A stretch of 64,000 nt of DNA. Origin: Hartmannibacter diazotrophicus. GTDB taxonomy: Bacteria; Pseudomonadota; Alphaproteobacteria; Rhizobiales; Pleomorphomonadaceae. The notes under the pieces were generated by a model, which was given only the letters and a program-made list of their open reading frames with translations, was not told the DNA's origin and searched no databases. Positions 42,423-51,953 of this stretch are shown here, in pieces; the stretch's first letter is position 1, and the number at the start of each line of letters is the position of its first letter. The stretch lies in the NCBI RefSeq assembly GCF_900231165.1, contig NZ_LT960614.1:1424550-1488549 (forward strand), in the 5' to 3' direction. A program made the translations under genes and the position numbers.

Positions 42423-42854
42423 CAGGCATTGAGCGCATCCGGTGTTGCCGGATACGCCGCATGGCGTGCGCGGCACGCGCCCGGCTGCCTCAGGATTTAA
42501 CAAAGCATTGATTTTTCCCCTGCTTTCAGGGGTGTGTAGCGATCTCCTTAACCTGTTGTTAGGAAAGCGGCCCGGGACCCCTCCTGCCTCGTGACATATC
42601 TGCAACAACCGATTTCAAAAGCCCTTTTCCGGCATTTCCGGAGCATCTTCACCGTTGATCGCGCGAAACTGATCGGTATGTTGAGCCTACGAGTTCGGTG
42701 CTACTGAACTCACATGTCGTAGAGCTGACTGTCAGGGGTGACAGTCTTCCAGAACGCGAAGCGGCAGAAGTTAATGGGCCGGCCGATCCTTGATCAAGTG
42801 ATCGACTGAATCAGGTGGTCGGCAGGTTCAATGTTTGACTTTGGAGGTCAGGAA
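42423..42854. promoter_or_regulatory. Long leader/promoter region of the porin gene
   Basis: 432 bases without a gene. It holds a CtrA-box-like TTAA-N7-TTAG (42548-42562). A perfect 8-bp inverted repeat, GACTGTCA-GGGG-TGACAGTC (42727-42746), lies about 110 bases before the porin start. A smaller hairpin, CCCCTG-CTTT-CAGGGG (42517-42532), is also present. The leader suggests transcriptional or RNA-level control of an abundant protein. Confidence 0.5.
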
Positions 42855-43925
42855 ATGAAACTCAAGAGCATCCTGCTCGGTACCGCCGCTCTCGCCGGCA
42901 TGACGCACGGCGCTCTCGCTGCCGACGCCATGGCTGAGGCTCCGGTTCCGACGGCTGTCAACTACGTCGAAGTTTGCGACGCTCAGGGCGCGGGCTTCTT
43001 CGTCATCCCCGGCAAGGAAACCTGCTTCAAGATCGATGGCCGCGTTCGTACCGGTTTCAAGTACGACGAAGACGGCACGACCAACCCGGCTGGTGGCACG
43101 GCTGATGCCTACACCTGGTTCGCCGACGCTCGTATCGGCTTCGACGCCCGTACGGCTTCCGACTACGGTCCGGTTCGCTCCTACTTCCGTATCAAGGTCT
43201 CGAGCTCGGGCAACGTTGTTGCTGACCAGGCCTTCGTTCAGGTTGGCTACCTCCTGACCGGTTATTCGGACAGTGACGTTCTCGCCGCGGCCGGTCTCGA
43301 CGAGACGGGTGAATACGGTAACTTCCGCGACGTGACCTTCGGTCTGCCGACCGACGACAACGGCGGTCTCCAGTTCGACCTCCTCGCTGACGACCTCGGC
43401 GGCGGCTTCTTCGCCGGTGTTCAGGTCATCGACGGTGGCGCGGCTGGTACCTTCTCGCAGCAGTACAACAAGACCGCTGAGAGCGTTGCCTTCGGTGGTG
43501 TTGTCGGTATCACGGGTCAGCCGTGGGGTGCCGCCAGCTTGTTCGCCATGTATGACGATGAAGACGACCAGGTTTCGGTTCGTGCCACTGGCAACTTCAA
43601 CGTCATGGAAGGCCTGCAGATCGCTGCGGTCATCGGTTACATGACCAACAACGACGGTAACGTCGGCTACATGGCTCAGGGCAATGTCGACACTGTCGCT
43701 CTCGGCCTCGGTGCCAGCTACGACGTGACGTCTGACGTCAACGTCTACCTGTCGGGCATCTACGGCTTCAACGACAACAGCACGTCTGACAGCTACGACA
43801 TCCTCGGTGGTGCTGCCTGGACGTTCGCTGAGGGCACCTCGCTCGTCGGCGAAGTCAGCTACACCGACAACCCGGGTGTCAGCGGTGCTGTCGGCGCCAC
43901 GGTCGGTCTGATCCGCAAGTGGTAA
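42855..43925 (+). CDS. Major outer-membrane porin, porin_2 family
   Basis: This 356-residue trimeric-type porin of alphaproteobacteria (Omp2/RopA-like, PF02530) has a signal peptide MKLKSILLGTAALAGMTHGA with cleavage at ALA-AD. It then has the family start VNYVEVCDAQGAGFFVIPGK and FKIDGRVRTGFKYDE with a disulfide-forming Cys pair, 16 short beta strands, and the C-terminal aromatic ending VGLIRKW. Codon use is unusually biased to GGT, GCT, CGT and CTC, typical of very high expression. ATG 42855 follows GGAGG at 42843-42847. A strong terminator follows at 43952. Confidence 0.93.
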   Translation: MKLKSILLGTAALAGMTHGALAADAMAEAPVPTAVNYVEVCDAQGAGFFVIPGKETCFKIDGRVRTGFKYDEDGTTNPAGGTADAYTWFADARIGFDARTASDYGPVRSYFRIKVSSSGNVVADQAFVQVGYLLTGYSDSDVLAAAGLDETGEYGNFRDVTFGLPTDDNGGLQFDLLADDLGGGFFAGVQVIDGGAAGTFSQQYNKTAESVAFGGVVGITGQPWGAASLFAMYDDEDDQVSVRATGNFNVMEGLQIAAVIGYMTNNDGNVGYMAQGNVDTVALGLGASYDVTSDVNVYLSGIYGFNDNSTSDSYDILGGAAWTFAEGTSLVGEVSYTDNPGVSGAVGATVGLIRKW

Positions 43926-43951
43926 TTTGCCGCTTGTAGCAGAGCTAACGG

Positions 43952-43979
43952 AAAGGCCCGGATTTATCCGGGCCTTTTT
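43952..43979 (+). terminator. Intrinsic terminator of the porin gene
   Basis: An 11-bp perfect stem, AAAGGCCCGGA/TCCGGGCCTTT, closes a four-base loop and is followed by T residues. It is 26 bases after the porin stop. Confidence 0.92.
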
Positions 43980-44270
43980 GTATTTGTGGGCTTGTCCGCG
44001 GCATGGTCGGGTGGTCCAAATCGGATATCGAGAGATGTCCGGACATGTCATCACCCCCATCGTTCTTGGGATGTCGGCAGGCGTTCCCCACATCCGCCCG
44101 CAACGTGTCCGCGTTGCCGGGAGCTGTCCGGGTCGGGACCATTTCTTCCGTTTTGAAGGCCGTTGAATTTCCGGGTGGACGCCTTGTTCTCCCGGGACCA
44201 TCTGAGTATTGTCCAGCGTTGATTGGGCTGGAATTTTTGGTGTTTCGGCCTCGAATGGAAGAAGAAGACA
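43980..44270. other. Intergenic region before dapA
   Basis: 291 bases between the porin terminator and dapA, which must carry the dapA promoter. I see no gene, repeat or RNA structure that I can support. Confidence 0.4.
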
Positions 44271-45146
44271 ATGTTCAAGGGTTCGATCACGGCGCTGGTG
44301 ACGCCGTTCCGCGATGGTGCGTTTGACGTCGCGGCTTTTGAGGCTTTCGTGGATTGGCAGATCTCGGAGGGCACGCACGGTCTGGTCCCGGTCGGGACGA
44401 CAGGCGAGAGCCCGACGCTGACCCATGACGAGCACAAACGTGTGGTCGAAGTCTGCATCAAGACGTCGGCCGGCCGTGTGCCCGTCATCGCCGGTGCCGG
44501 ATCGAACAACACCCTGGAAGCGATCGACCTGGCTGTCTTCGCCGAGAAGGCGGGGGCCGATGCGCTGCTGGTTGTCACGCCTTACTACAACAAGCCGAAC
44601 CAGGAAGGCCTCTTCCAGCATTTCAAGGCCGTCAACGATGCGGTCGGGCTTCCGATCTTCATCTACAACATTCCGGGCCGGTCCATCGTCGACATGTCGG
44701 TGGAAACCATGGCGCGCCTTTATGAACTCCCGAATATCGTGGGCGTGAAGGATGCGACGGCCAAGGTCGACCGGGTGAGCGCGCAGCGCGCGGCGATGGG
44801 GCCGGATTTCGTGCAGTTGTCCGGCGAAGACGCCACGGCGCTGGCCTTCATGGCGCATGGCGGCCATGGCTGCATTTCGGTCACGAGCAACGTGGCGCCG
44901 CGTCTTTGCGCGCAGTTCCAGGAGGCCTGCATGGCCGGCGACTATGCCGGCGCGCTGGAAATCCAGGACAAACTGTTCCCGCTGCATCAAGCGCTTTTCG
45001 TCGAGCCGAATCCGCAGGGCCCGAAATATGCGCTGTCGCTGCTCGGCCGGGTGGAAAACGAGATGCGCTTGCCGATGGTCCCTGTGACGTCGCCGACGCA
45101 GCAGGTTATCCGCCAGGCCATGGTGCACGCCGGCCTGCTGAACTGA
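44271..45146 (+). CDS. dapA: 4-hydroxy-tetrahydrodipicolinate synthase
   Basis: This 291-residue TIM-barrel class I aldolase condenses pyruvate with aspartate semialdehyde, the first committed step to diaminopimelate and lysine. The N-terminus [16 protein letters not shown] is typical. The binding site GTTGESPTL, the catalytic Tyr in [14 protein letters not shown] and the Schiff-base Lys in [14 protein letters not shown] are all present. ATG 44271 has GGAAGAAG upstream; a 16-codon in-frame extension is unlikely. smpB follows, an arrangement usual in Hyphomicrobiales. Confidence 0.96.
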   Translation: MFKGSITALVTPFRDGAFDVAAFEAFVDWQISEGTHGLVPVGTTGESPTLTHDEHKRVVEVCIKTSAGRVPVIAGAGSNNTLEAIDLAVFAEKAGADALLVVTPYYNKPNQEGLFQHFKAVNDAVGLPIFIYNIPGRSIVDMSVETMARLYELPNIVGVKDATAKVDRVSAQRAAMGPDFVQLSGEDATALAFMAHGGHGCISVTSNVAPRLCAQFQEACMAGDYAGALEIQDKLFPLHQALFVEPNPQGPKYALSLLGRVENEMRLPMVPVTSPTQQVIRQAMVHAGLLN

Positions 45147-45229
45147 AGCATCCAGCCGACCGGGCCTGTCACAGGCCTGGCCGGGCGGGACACCGACTTT
45201 CGGAAAACCGGACGTTCAAACAATAGGAT

Positions 45230-45268
45230 GGAGCCCCAAACCGATTCGCGAAATCGGACCGGGGCTCC
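45230..45268 (+). promoter_or_regulatory. Hairpin in the smpB leader
   Basis: GGAGCCCC pairs with GGGGCTCC (8 bp) and, inside it, CCGATT with AATCGG (6 bp). The structure ends 14 bases before the smpB ATG. It lacks a T tract, so it is more likely an RNA structure affecting translation or stability, or an operator, than a terminator of dapA. Confidence 0.45.
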
Positions 45269-45282
45269 AACATCGAAGTATC

Positions 45283-45762
45283 ATGGCCAAGCCCGACAAG
45301 AAGTCTTCGGCATCACGCATCGTCGCCGACAATCGCAAGGCTCGTTACAATTACGAGATTGGCGAAGCGATCGAGGCTGGCCTGCAGCTCTCAGGCACGG
45401 AGGTGAAATCCCTTCGGGCCGGACGGTCAAATCTCGCTGATTCCTACGCCGCCGAATATCGCGGCGAGATTTATCTCTACAACGCCTACATTCCGGAATA
45501 CCTGCAGGCCAACCGCTTCAACCACGAGACCAAGCGGCCGCGCAAGCTGCTCCTGCACAAGCGTCAGATCCAGCGGCTCATCGGTGCGGTCGATCGCGAA
45601 GGCATGACGATCGTGCCTTTGAAAATCTATTTCGACGACAAGGGGAGGGCGAAATGCGAGATCGCCCTCGGCAAGGGCAAGAAGCTCCACGACAAGCGTG
45701 CGACGGAGAAGCAGCGGGACTGGAACCGCGAAAAATCCCGCCTGCTCAAGAGCCACAGCTAG
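45283..45762 (+). CDS. smpB: SsrA-binding protein SmpB
   Basis: This 159-residue partner of tmRNA in trans-translation rescues stalled ribosomes. Family hallmarks are [40 protein letters not shown] and the basic tail [20 protein letters not shown]. The tmRNA gene itself is not in the window. It lies between dapA and the convergent bpt gene, with 34 bases between the two stops. Confidence 0.97.
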   Translation: MAKPDKKSSASRIVADNRKARYNYEIGEAIEAGLQLSGTEVKSLRAGRSNLADSYAAEYRGEIYLYNAYIPEYLQANRFNHETKRPRKLLLHKRQIQRLIGAVDREGMTIVPLKIYFDDKGRAKCEIALGKGKKLHDKRATEKQRDWNREKSRLLKSHS

Positions 45763-45796
45763 GAACCGGTCGCTTTCCGGAACCAATGGCGGGCGA

Positions 45797-46543
45797 TCAG
45801 TCGATCCGCTCCCAGCCGCGCGGCCGCAGATGCTCCTGCGGGCGAAAGCTGATCTTGTAGTCCATCTTCCGCGAGCCTTCGACCCAATAGCCGAGATAGA
45901 CATAAGGCAGGCCGCGGCCGCGGGCGCGCCGGATGTGATCGAGGATCATGTAGGTGCCGAGCCCGCGCCCGTAAGCCGCCGGATCGAAGAAGCTGTAGAC
46001 CATCGACATCCCGTCGGAGAGGACATCGCTAAGCGCCACCGCGAGGAGGTCCCCGGTGCCGGCCCCCGTCAGATGCGTGTCGGGCCCGCGCCGCCGGTAT
46101 TCGATCACATGGGTCTCGACATGCGTGTCCTCGACCATCATGGCAAAGTCGAGCATGCTCATGTCGACCATGCCGCCATCGGCGTGGCGGGCATCGAGAT
46201 AGTCGCGGAAAAGCGCATACTGCTCGGAAGTCGGCGCTGCCGGCAACTCCTGCCCGACAATATCCTCATTGCGCTTGATAGTACGCCGAAAGCGGCGGCC
46301 GGGCTGGAACTCGTCGACCAGGATGCGCACGGAGACGCAGGCGCGGCAGGTCTCGCAGGCCGGCCGATAGGCAATGTTCTGGCTGCGGCGAAAACCGCCT
46401 TGGGTCAGCACATCGTTGAGTGTGGACGCCCGCTCGCCGACGAGATGCGTAAAGACCTTCCGCTCCTGCCGCCCGTGAAGATAGGGGCAAGGGGAGGGGG
46501 CCGTCAGGTAGAATTGCGGCGCGTCGGTCGGATGATGCGTCAT
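45797..46543 (-). CDS. bpt: Aspartate/glutamate leucyltransferase (Bpt)
   Basis: This 248-residue protein of the bacterial ATE1-like family transfers Leu from Leu-tRNA to N-terminal Asp or Glu of target proteins, marking them for ClpS/ClpAP degradation. Key features are the Cys cluster [18 protein letters not shown] and [18 protein letters not shown], then [22 protein letters not shown] and the end [20 protein letters not shown]. Length is normal. The start at 46543 is preceded by nothing strong, but family members start MTHHP-like. Confidence 0.93.
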   Translation of the reverse strand: MTHHPTDAPQFYLTAPSPCPYLHGRQERKVFTHLVGERASTLNDVLTQGGFRRSQNIAYRPACETCRACVSVRILVDEFQPGRRFRRTIKRNEDIVGQELPAAPTSEQYALFRDYLDARHADGGMVDMSMLDFAMMVEDTHVETHVIEYRRRGPDTHLTGAGTGDLLAVALSDVLSDGMSMVYSFFDPAAYGRGLGTYMILDHIRRARGRGLPYVYLGYWVEGSRKMDYKISFRPQEHLRPRGWERID

Positions 46544-46848
46544 GCGACGTCAGGTCCCGCATAAAGGGCATCGCGCATAAAGGCGTGAGGCAACGTGCGC
46601 ATGATCAATGCCCCAGCCACGTCGGGCTGGAACGGAATGCCTGCGGGAAATCGGGACCGACTACACGCAGCCTGCTCCGGTACGGGCATACCGTCGATGC
46701 CCAGCGAGCACATCCGCAAGTTTCTGCCTCCCACCCAGAATTGCGGGCCAATGTTGCCACGACTTCTTGTCCAGCGCGATAGCAAAGTCGCGCCGAACCA
46801 CCTCAAAATACGCCTGTTTCCGTGCGGCTGCGACGTCTCGTCCGCCGT
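46544..46848. other. Intergenic region without a recognisable gene
   Basis: 305 bases between the bpt start and the RDD gene stop, both leftward. A few short frames are open but none has a ribosome-binding site or a recognisable product. Confidence 0.4.
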
Positions 46849-47316
46849 TCAGGTCTTGTTGATGACCACGGTGCCGAGAAGCAGATCCTGAAGCAGCCGC
46901 TTGCGGTCGGTAAACAGGCAAATGAGCGTGATGAAGGGCGTGAGAATCGAGACCGACGCGTAGAACAGGATGGAATGAACGGCGGCGAGCGCCGGTGTCA
47001 TCCGGCTGCCGTCGACCTGTCGCATCTCGATCCCCATCGCCTGCATGCCGAGCGTCGCCGAATTGGGGCCGCCCAGGGTGAAGGCGCAGTAGACAAGCGC
47101 CAGCACGGGCCAGAGGATCGCATAAAGCAGCCACCCGAGGCCAAGCGTCAGGATGCCCAGAACGAAGATGATCGCGCCCGCCATGAAGGTCAGGATCGCC
47201 AGGATCACCACGTCCAGCAGGAAGGCGAGCAGGCGCTTCGTGCGCACACCCGAATAGAGCCGGAAGTTCGTCAGGGGATCCGGCTGGTAGTCGATATCGT
47301 ATGCCGTTTCGCCCAC
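46849..47316 (-). CDS. RDD family membrane protein
   Basis: This 155-residue protein has three to four helices and the RDD domain pattern: R...D in RTKRLLAFLLDVVILAILTF, GNPNS-type loop GGPNSATLGMQAMGIEMRQV, and LFTDRKRLLQDLLLGTVVI. Function of the family is uncertain (transport is proposed). Start GTG 47316 has GGAGGAG about 8 bases upstream; 40 more codons upstream are open but not preceded by a site. It lies between ilvA and bpt on the same strand. Confidence 0.85.
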   Translation of the reverse strand: MGETAYDIDYQPDPLTNFRLYSGVRTKRLLAFLLDVVILAILTFMAGAIIFVLGILTLGLGWLLYAILWPVLALVYCAFTLGGPNSATLGMQAMGIEMRQVDGSRMTPALAAVHSILFYASVSILTPFITLICLFTDRKRLLQDLLLGTVVINKT

Positions 47317-47459
47317 GGTCCTTGCTCCTCCGGTTTCGAGTAACCTCTCCACTATATGTGAATTGGCAAGGCCTGTCGCAACGTCGAAGCTCGAGAACCG
47401 GCCGGAATGATCGGAGCGGGGCCCAGCACGGTCCATTGGGCAGGGTCAATCCGGCACGC

Positions 47460-48689
47460 TCAATAATGCTGCAACCGGACGACCTCGTATCCTCGCTGGC
47501 GCAAGGTCTCGCAGACCTCTTCCGCATGGGCGCCGCTGCGCGCCTCGAAGGTGATGTCCAGCGCCGCACCCTTGGCGGGAATGTCGAGCACCGTCCGCTT
47601 GTGCGAGACTTCGAGGATATTGCCGCCTTTCGAGCCGATGATCATGGACAGATCGCCGAGCACGCCCGGGCGGTCCGGAAGATACATCCGGATGGCGATG
47701 ATCCTCTCCTCGCGGGCAAGCTCGCGCATAAGGACGGAGGCGAGCAGGCGCGGATCGATGTTGCCGCCGCAAAGAACGAGCCCGACCTTGCGCCCCGCGA
47801 ACCGACCCGGCTCGGCCAGCACGGCGGCAAGACCGGCCGCACCGGCACCTTCCGCCACGGTCTTCTGGGCGGTGAGATAAAGGCTGACGGCGCGCTCGAT
47901 CTGGGGCTCGGTCAGGAGAATGATGTCGTCCACCACGTGCCGGGCAGCTTCCAGCGTCAGGACGCCGACATCACGCACGGCGATGCCCTCGGCGAGAGTG
48001 TTTCCGCCGGACGGCTGCTCCAGATCGTGCAGCCGGGCCCACATCGCCGGATAGAGCTTCGTTTCCGCACCGATGATCTCGATCTCGGGCTTCAGTCCAC
48101 GCGCGGCAATGCCGATCCCCGAGATCATGCCGCCGCCGCCGACCGGGATGACCATCACGTCGAGATCGGGCTGGTCCTCCAGCATTTCCAGAGCGATCGT
48201 CCCCTGGCCCCGGATGACGTCGAAATCGTCGTAAGGGTGGACCCAGACGAGATTTTCTTCGGCCGCGATTCGCGCGGCCGCTTCCTGCGCCTCCGAGACG
48301 ACTTCCCCTTCCAGGATCACCCGCGCGCCGAAGGCCTCCGTCGCCTGCACCTTCACATGCGGCGTGGTCACGGGCATCACGATCGTCGAGCGAATGCCGA
48401 GCCGGGTGGCATGGCGCGCCACGGCCTGGGCGTGATTGCCGGCCGACATGGCGATGACGCCGCGCTTGCGCTCGTCCTCCGTCAGCCCCGTCAGCTTGAC
48501 CAGTGCGCCGCGCTCCTTGAAGGCGCTCGTCGCCTGCATGTTCTCGTATTTGACGAAAACCTCGCAGCCGCAGATCTCCGACAGCTTCGGCGAAAAGAGG
48601 AACGGCGTGCGGATCACCTGTCCCTCGATCAGCGTAGCGGCGTCGCGGACATCGTCGAGGGTCGGCAGGCGGAGGAGGGGGCGGTCCAT
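47460..48689 (-). CDS. ilvA: Threonine ammonia-lyase
   Basis: This 409-residue PLP enzyme deaminates threonine to 2-oxobutanoate, the entry step to isoleucine, or acts in catabolism. The PLP lysine is in NMQATSAFKERGAL, the phosphate-binding loop is VIPVGGGGMISG, and C-terminal residues ~325-409 form one ACT-like domain (YLPDRPGVLGDLSMIIG). A single ACT domain and this length fit the TdcB/short IlvA type; the regulatory behaviour cannot be read here. ATG 48689 follows AAGAGAG; ATG 48704 is an alternative. It is divergent from the nuo operon. Confidence 0.92.
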   Translation of the reverse strand: MDRPLLRLPTLDDVRDAATLIEGQVIRTPFLFSPKLSEICGCEVFVKYENMQATSAFKERGALVKLTGLTEDERKRGVIAMSAGNHAQAVARHATRLGIRSTIVMPVTTPHVKVQATEAFGARVILEGEVVSEAQEAAARIAAEENLVWVHPYDDFDVIRGQGTIALEMLEDQPDLDVMVIPVGGGGMISGIGIAARGLKPEIEIIGAETKLYPAMWARLHDLEQPSGGNTLAEGIAVRDVGVLTLEAARHVVDDIILLTEPQIERAVSLYLTAQKTVAEGAGAAGLAAVLAEPGRFAGRKVGLVLCGGNIDPRLLASVLMRELAREERIIAIRMYLPDRPGVLGDLSMIIGSKGGNILEVSHKRTVLDIPAKGAALDITFEARSGAHAEEVCETLRQRGYEVVRLQHY

Positions 48690-49078
48690 GAGTCTCTCTT
48701 GCATAGATGTGCGACCGGCGCGGCCGATCCGGGCTTTCATAGACCTTCGCCGTGGCCTGATAAAGCCGGAACCCGTGGTGTCGACCGGCGCTTCGTGCCC
48801 GGCCGGCGATTTTATCCAATCCGTTGAGAAAGTTCGCCCGAAGTTCAAACGATGCGACGGCGAACAATGCGGCAATCTGGCGGCAACGCACTTGCGAAAG
48901 GCGAGGGCGTGCGATAGGTGTCGCGGCGAGGTGCCTCGTCCGGTTGAGCTTGGCGAGGCGTTTCGGGACCAAGGACATTGACCCGCGTCGAAAAGCCGAT
49001 AAATAGTCGGCCATCCGCATCGGTCTGCGTCATGTTGTCTCCCGTCCGAACCGGTGCATGCACAAGGACAGGGAAAGT

Positions 49079-49444
49079 ATGGACGAACTTCTCAGGGGCT
49101 ATCTCCCCATCGTCGTTTTCATGGCCATCGCGCTGGTCATCGGTCTGGCGTTGCTGGTGTCACCCTTCCTCCTTGCCTTCAAGAATCCGGACCCGGAAAA
49201 GCTGTCGGCCTACGAATGCGGCTTCAACGCCTTCGACGATGCCCGCATGAAATTCGACGTGCGGTTCTATCTGGTGTCGATTCTTTTCATCATCTTCGAC
49301 CTTGAGGTCGCCTTCCTGTTCCCTTGGGCCGTGTCCTTCGGCAAGGTCGGGATCTTCGGGTTCTGGTCGATGATGGTGTTCCTGGGCGTGCTGACGATCG
49401 GCTTCATCTACGAGTGGAAAAAAGGAGCGCTGGAATGGGATTGA
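49079..49444 (+). CDS. nuoA: NADH-quinone oxidoreductase subunit A
   Basis: This 121-residue membrane subunit of complex I has three helices. The conserved loop [20 protein letters not shown] carries the Cys of the quinone-channel region, and [20 protein letters not shown] is the family signature. ATG 49079 is favoured over ATG 49058, which would add 7 residues; AGGGAAAG lies upstream. First gene of the nuo operon; it overlaps nuoB by 10 bases. Confidence 0.96.
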   Translation: MDELLRGYLPIVVFMAIALVIGLALLVSPFLLAFKNPDPEKLSAYECGFNAFDDARMKFDVRFYLVSILFIIFDLEVAFLFPWAVSFGKVGIFGFWSMMVFLGVLTIGFIYEWKKGALEWD

Positions 49445-50013
49445 CCGCTGAAAAGCCGCTGGTCGCCCCGGCTCCCAAGGGCATCATCGATCCCTCGACC
49501 GGCAAGCCGGTCGGTGCGAACGACCCCTTTTTCATGGAAATCAACAACGAGTTGGCCGACAAGGGCTTTCTCGTCACCGCGACCGACGATCTGATCAACT
49601 GGGCCCGTACCGGCTCGCTGATGTGGATGACCTTCGGTCTCGCCTGCTGCGCCGTCGAGATGATGCAGATGTCGATGCCCCGCTACGATGCGGAGCGCTT
49701 CGGCTTTGCCCCGCGCGCCAGCCCGCGCCAGTCGGACGTGATGATCGTCGCCGGCACGCTGACCAACAAGATGGCGCCCGCCCTGCGCAAGGTCTACGAC
49801 CAGATGCCGGACCCGCGTTATGTCATCTCGATGGGCTCCTGCGCCAACGGCGGCGGCTACTATCACTTCTCCTATTCCGTGGTGCGCGGTTGCGACCGCA
49901 TCGTTCCGGTGGACATCTACGTCCCCGGATGCCCGCCCACGGCCGAAGCCCTTCTTTACGGCGTTCTTCTTCTCCAGAAGAAGATCCGCCGCACCGGAAC
50001 CATCGAGCGCTGA
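49435..50013 (+). CDS. nuoB: NADH-quinone oxidoreductase subunit B
   Basis: This 192-residue peripheral-arm subunit carries cluster N2 next to the quinone. Ligands are the tandem Cys pair in [10 protein letters not shown], Cys in [13 protein letters not shown] and Cys in [15 protein letters not shown]. The N-terminal ~35 residues ([20 protein letters not shown]) are a typical alphaproteobacterial extension. Start ATG 49435 lies inside the end of nuoA, with AAGGAG upstream. Confidence 0.97.
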   Translation: MGLTAEKPLVAPAPKGIIDPSTGKPVGANDPFFMEINNELADKGFLVTATDDLINWARTGSLMWMTFGLACCAVEMMQMSMPRYDAERFGFAPRASPRQSDVMIVAGTLTNKMAPALRKVYDQMPDPRYVISMGSCANGGGYYHFSYSVVRGCDRIVPVDIYVPGCPPTAEALLYGVLLLQKKIRRTGTIER

Positions 50014-50100
50014 TCCTGCGCCGACTGGCTCGCACTTTCGCGTCACGCCTGGCGCCGGCAGGAGCGCCGGCGTCCTGAAGCACGAAGGACCCGAGAATTC

Positions 50101-50700
50101 ATGGACGAGAACCTGAAGGAACTCGGCAGCTACATCGGACAGGCTCTGGACGCATCCGGGGTCGCGGTGGAGATTGCACACGGTGAATTGAACCTGACGG
50201 TGCCGGCGTCCGAGTTGCTCGGCGTGATGCGTTTCCTGCGTGACGATTCACAGTGCCGCTTCTTCAGCTTCATCGACCTTTGCGGCGTCGATTATCCCGC
50301 CCGCGAGCAGCGCTTCGACGTGGTGACCCACCTTCTGTCGCCGACGCTGAACTTGCGCCTGCGTGTGAAGGTCGCGACCGACGAGGTAACGCCGGTTCCC
50401 TCGATCACCTCGATCTTTCCGGGCGCCGACTGGTTCGAGCGCGAGGCCTACGACCTTTACGGCATCCTCTTCACCGGTCATCCGGAACTGCGCCGCCTGC
50501 TCACGGACTACGGCTTCGAGGGCCATCCGCTGCGCAAGGACTTCCCGACGACCGGTTTCGTCGAGGTCCGCTACGACGACGAGGCCAAGCGCGTGGTCTA
50601 CGAGCCCGTGCGCCTCAACCAGGAATTCCGCAACTTCGATTTCCTGTCTCCCTGGGAAGGCACCGAATACGTGCTACCGGGCGACGAGAAGGCGAGTTGA
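50101..50700 (+). CDS. nuoC: NADH-quinone oxidoreductase subunit C
   Basis: This 199-residue 30-kDa peripheral subunit has the signature [20 protein letters not shown] and [19 protein letters not shown]. It packs against NuoD and NuoB. It is separate from nuoD here, as usual outside enterobacteria. ATG 50101 is preceded by AAGGACCCGAGA. Confidence 0.96.
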   Translation: MDENLKELGSYIGQALDASGVAVEIAHGELNLTVPASELLGVMRFLRDDSQCRFFSFIDLCGVDYPAREQRFDVVTHLLSPTLNLRLRVKVATDEVTPVPSITSIFPGADWFEREAYDLYGILFTGHPELRRLLTDYGFEGHPLRKDFPTTGFVEVRYDDEAKRVVYEPVRLNQEFRNFDFLSPWEGTEYVLPGDEKAS

Positions 50701-50768
50701 GACGATGATGGGATGTTCCGGCTCACGGACCGGCAAGCCAGTGGTCGCCGCCAAGCAGGAAGCACGAG

Positions 50769-51953
50769 ATGGCTGAGAGCGAAGTCCGCAATTTCAATAT
50801 CAACTTCGGTCCGCAGCATCCGGCGGCCCACGGCGTGCTCCGCCTCGTGCTGGAGCTCGACGGCGAGGTGGTCGACCGCGTCGACCCGCATATCGGCCTG
50901 CTCCATCGCGGCACCGAGAAGCTGATCGAAACCAAGACCTATCTGCAGGCCGTGCCCTATTTCGACCGGCTCGACTATGTCGCGCCGATGAACCAGGAAC
51001 ACGCCTTCTGCCTGGCCGTCGAGAAGCTTGCGAAGATCGAGGTGCCGCGCCGCGCGCAGCTCATCCGCGTGCTTTATTCCGAAATCGGCCGCTTGCTCTC
51101 GCATCTCCTCAACGTCACGACGCAGGCGATGGACGTTGGCGCGCTGACCCCGCCGCTCTGGGGCTTCGAGCCGCGCGAAGAGCTGATGGTCTTCTACGAG
51201 CGCGCCTCGGGCAGCCGTATGCATGCGGCCTATTTCCGGCCGGGCGGCGTTCATCAGGATCTGCCGGATGCGCTGGTCGACGATATCGAGGCCTTCTGCG
51301 ACCCGTTCCTGAAGACCCTCGACGACATCGAGGGCCTGCTCACCGACAACCGCATCTTCAAGCAGCGCAACGTCGACATCGGCGTCGTCAGCCTTGAGGA
51401 TGCCTGGGCCTGGGGCTTCTCCGGTGTCATGGTGCGCGGCTCCGGCGCGGCCTGGGACCTGCGCAAGGCGCAGCCCTACGAGTGCTATTCGGAGATGGAA
51501 TTCGACATTCCGATCGGCAAGAACGGCGACTGCTATGATCGTTACCTGATCCGCGTCGAGGAAATGCGCCAGTCGGTGCGCATCATGAAGCAGTGCATTG
51601 CCAAGCTTCGGGTCGAGAAGGGGCCGGTGACGTCGGTCAACGGCAAGTTCTCCCCCCCGAAGCGCGGCGAGATGAAGCGCTCGATGGAAGCGCTCATCCA
51701 CCACTTCAAGCTCTATACCGAAGGCTTCCATGTGCCGGCCGGCGAGGTCTATACCGCCGTCGAAGCGCCGAAGGGCGAATTCGGCGTCTATCTCGTCGCC
51801 GACGGCACGAACAAGCCGTATCGCTGCAAGATCCGCGCTCCGGGTTTCGCGCACCTTCAGGCCATGGATTTCCTGAACCGCGGGCACATGCTGGCCGACG
51901 TGTCGGCGATCCTCGGTTCGCTCGATATCGTGTTCGGAGAGGTTGACCGCTGA
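50769..51953 (+). CDS. nuoD: NADH-quinone oxidoreductase subunit D
   Basis: This 394-residue 49-kDa subunit is homologous to [NiFe]-hydrogenase large subunits but without nickel ligands. It forms the quinone site with NuoB. Landmarks are [59 protein letters not shown] and [15 protein letters not shown] at the end. Start has AGGAAGCACGAG upstream. The stop shares a base with the nuoE start (TGATG). Confidence 0.97.
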   Translation: MAESEVRNFNINFGPQHPAAHGVLRLVLELDGEVVDRVDPHIGLLHRGTEKLIETKTYLQAVPYFDRLDYVAPMNQEHAFCLAVEKLAKIEVPRRAQLIRVLYSEIGRLLSHLLNVTTQAMDVGALTPPLWGFEPREELMVFYERASGSRMHAAYFRPGGVHQDLPDALVDDIEAFCDPFLKTLDDIEGLLTDNRIFKQRNVDIGVVSLEDAWAWGFSGVMVRGSGAAWDLRKAQPYECYSEMEFDIPIGKNGDCYDRYLIRVEEMRQSVRIMKQCIAKLRVEKGPVTSVNGKFSPPKRGEMKRSMEALIHHFKLYTEGFHVPAGEVYTAVEAPKGEFGVYLVADGTNKPYRCKIRAPGFAHLQAMDFLNRGHMLADVSAILGSLDIVFGEVDR

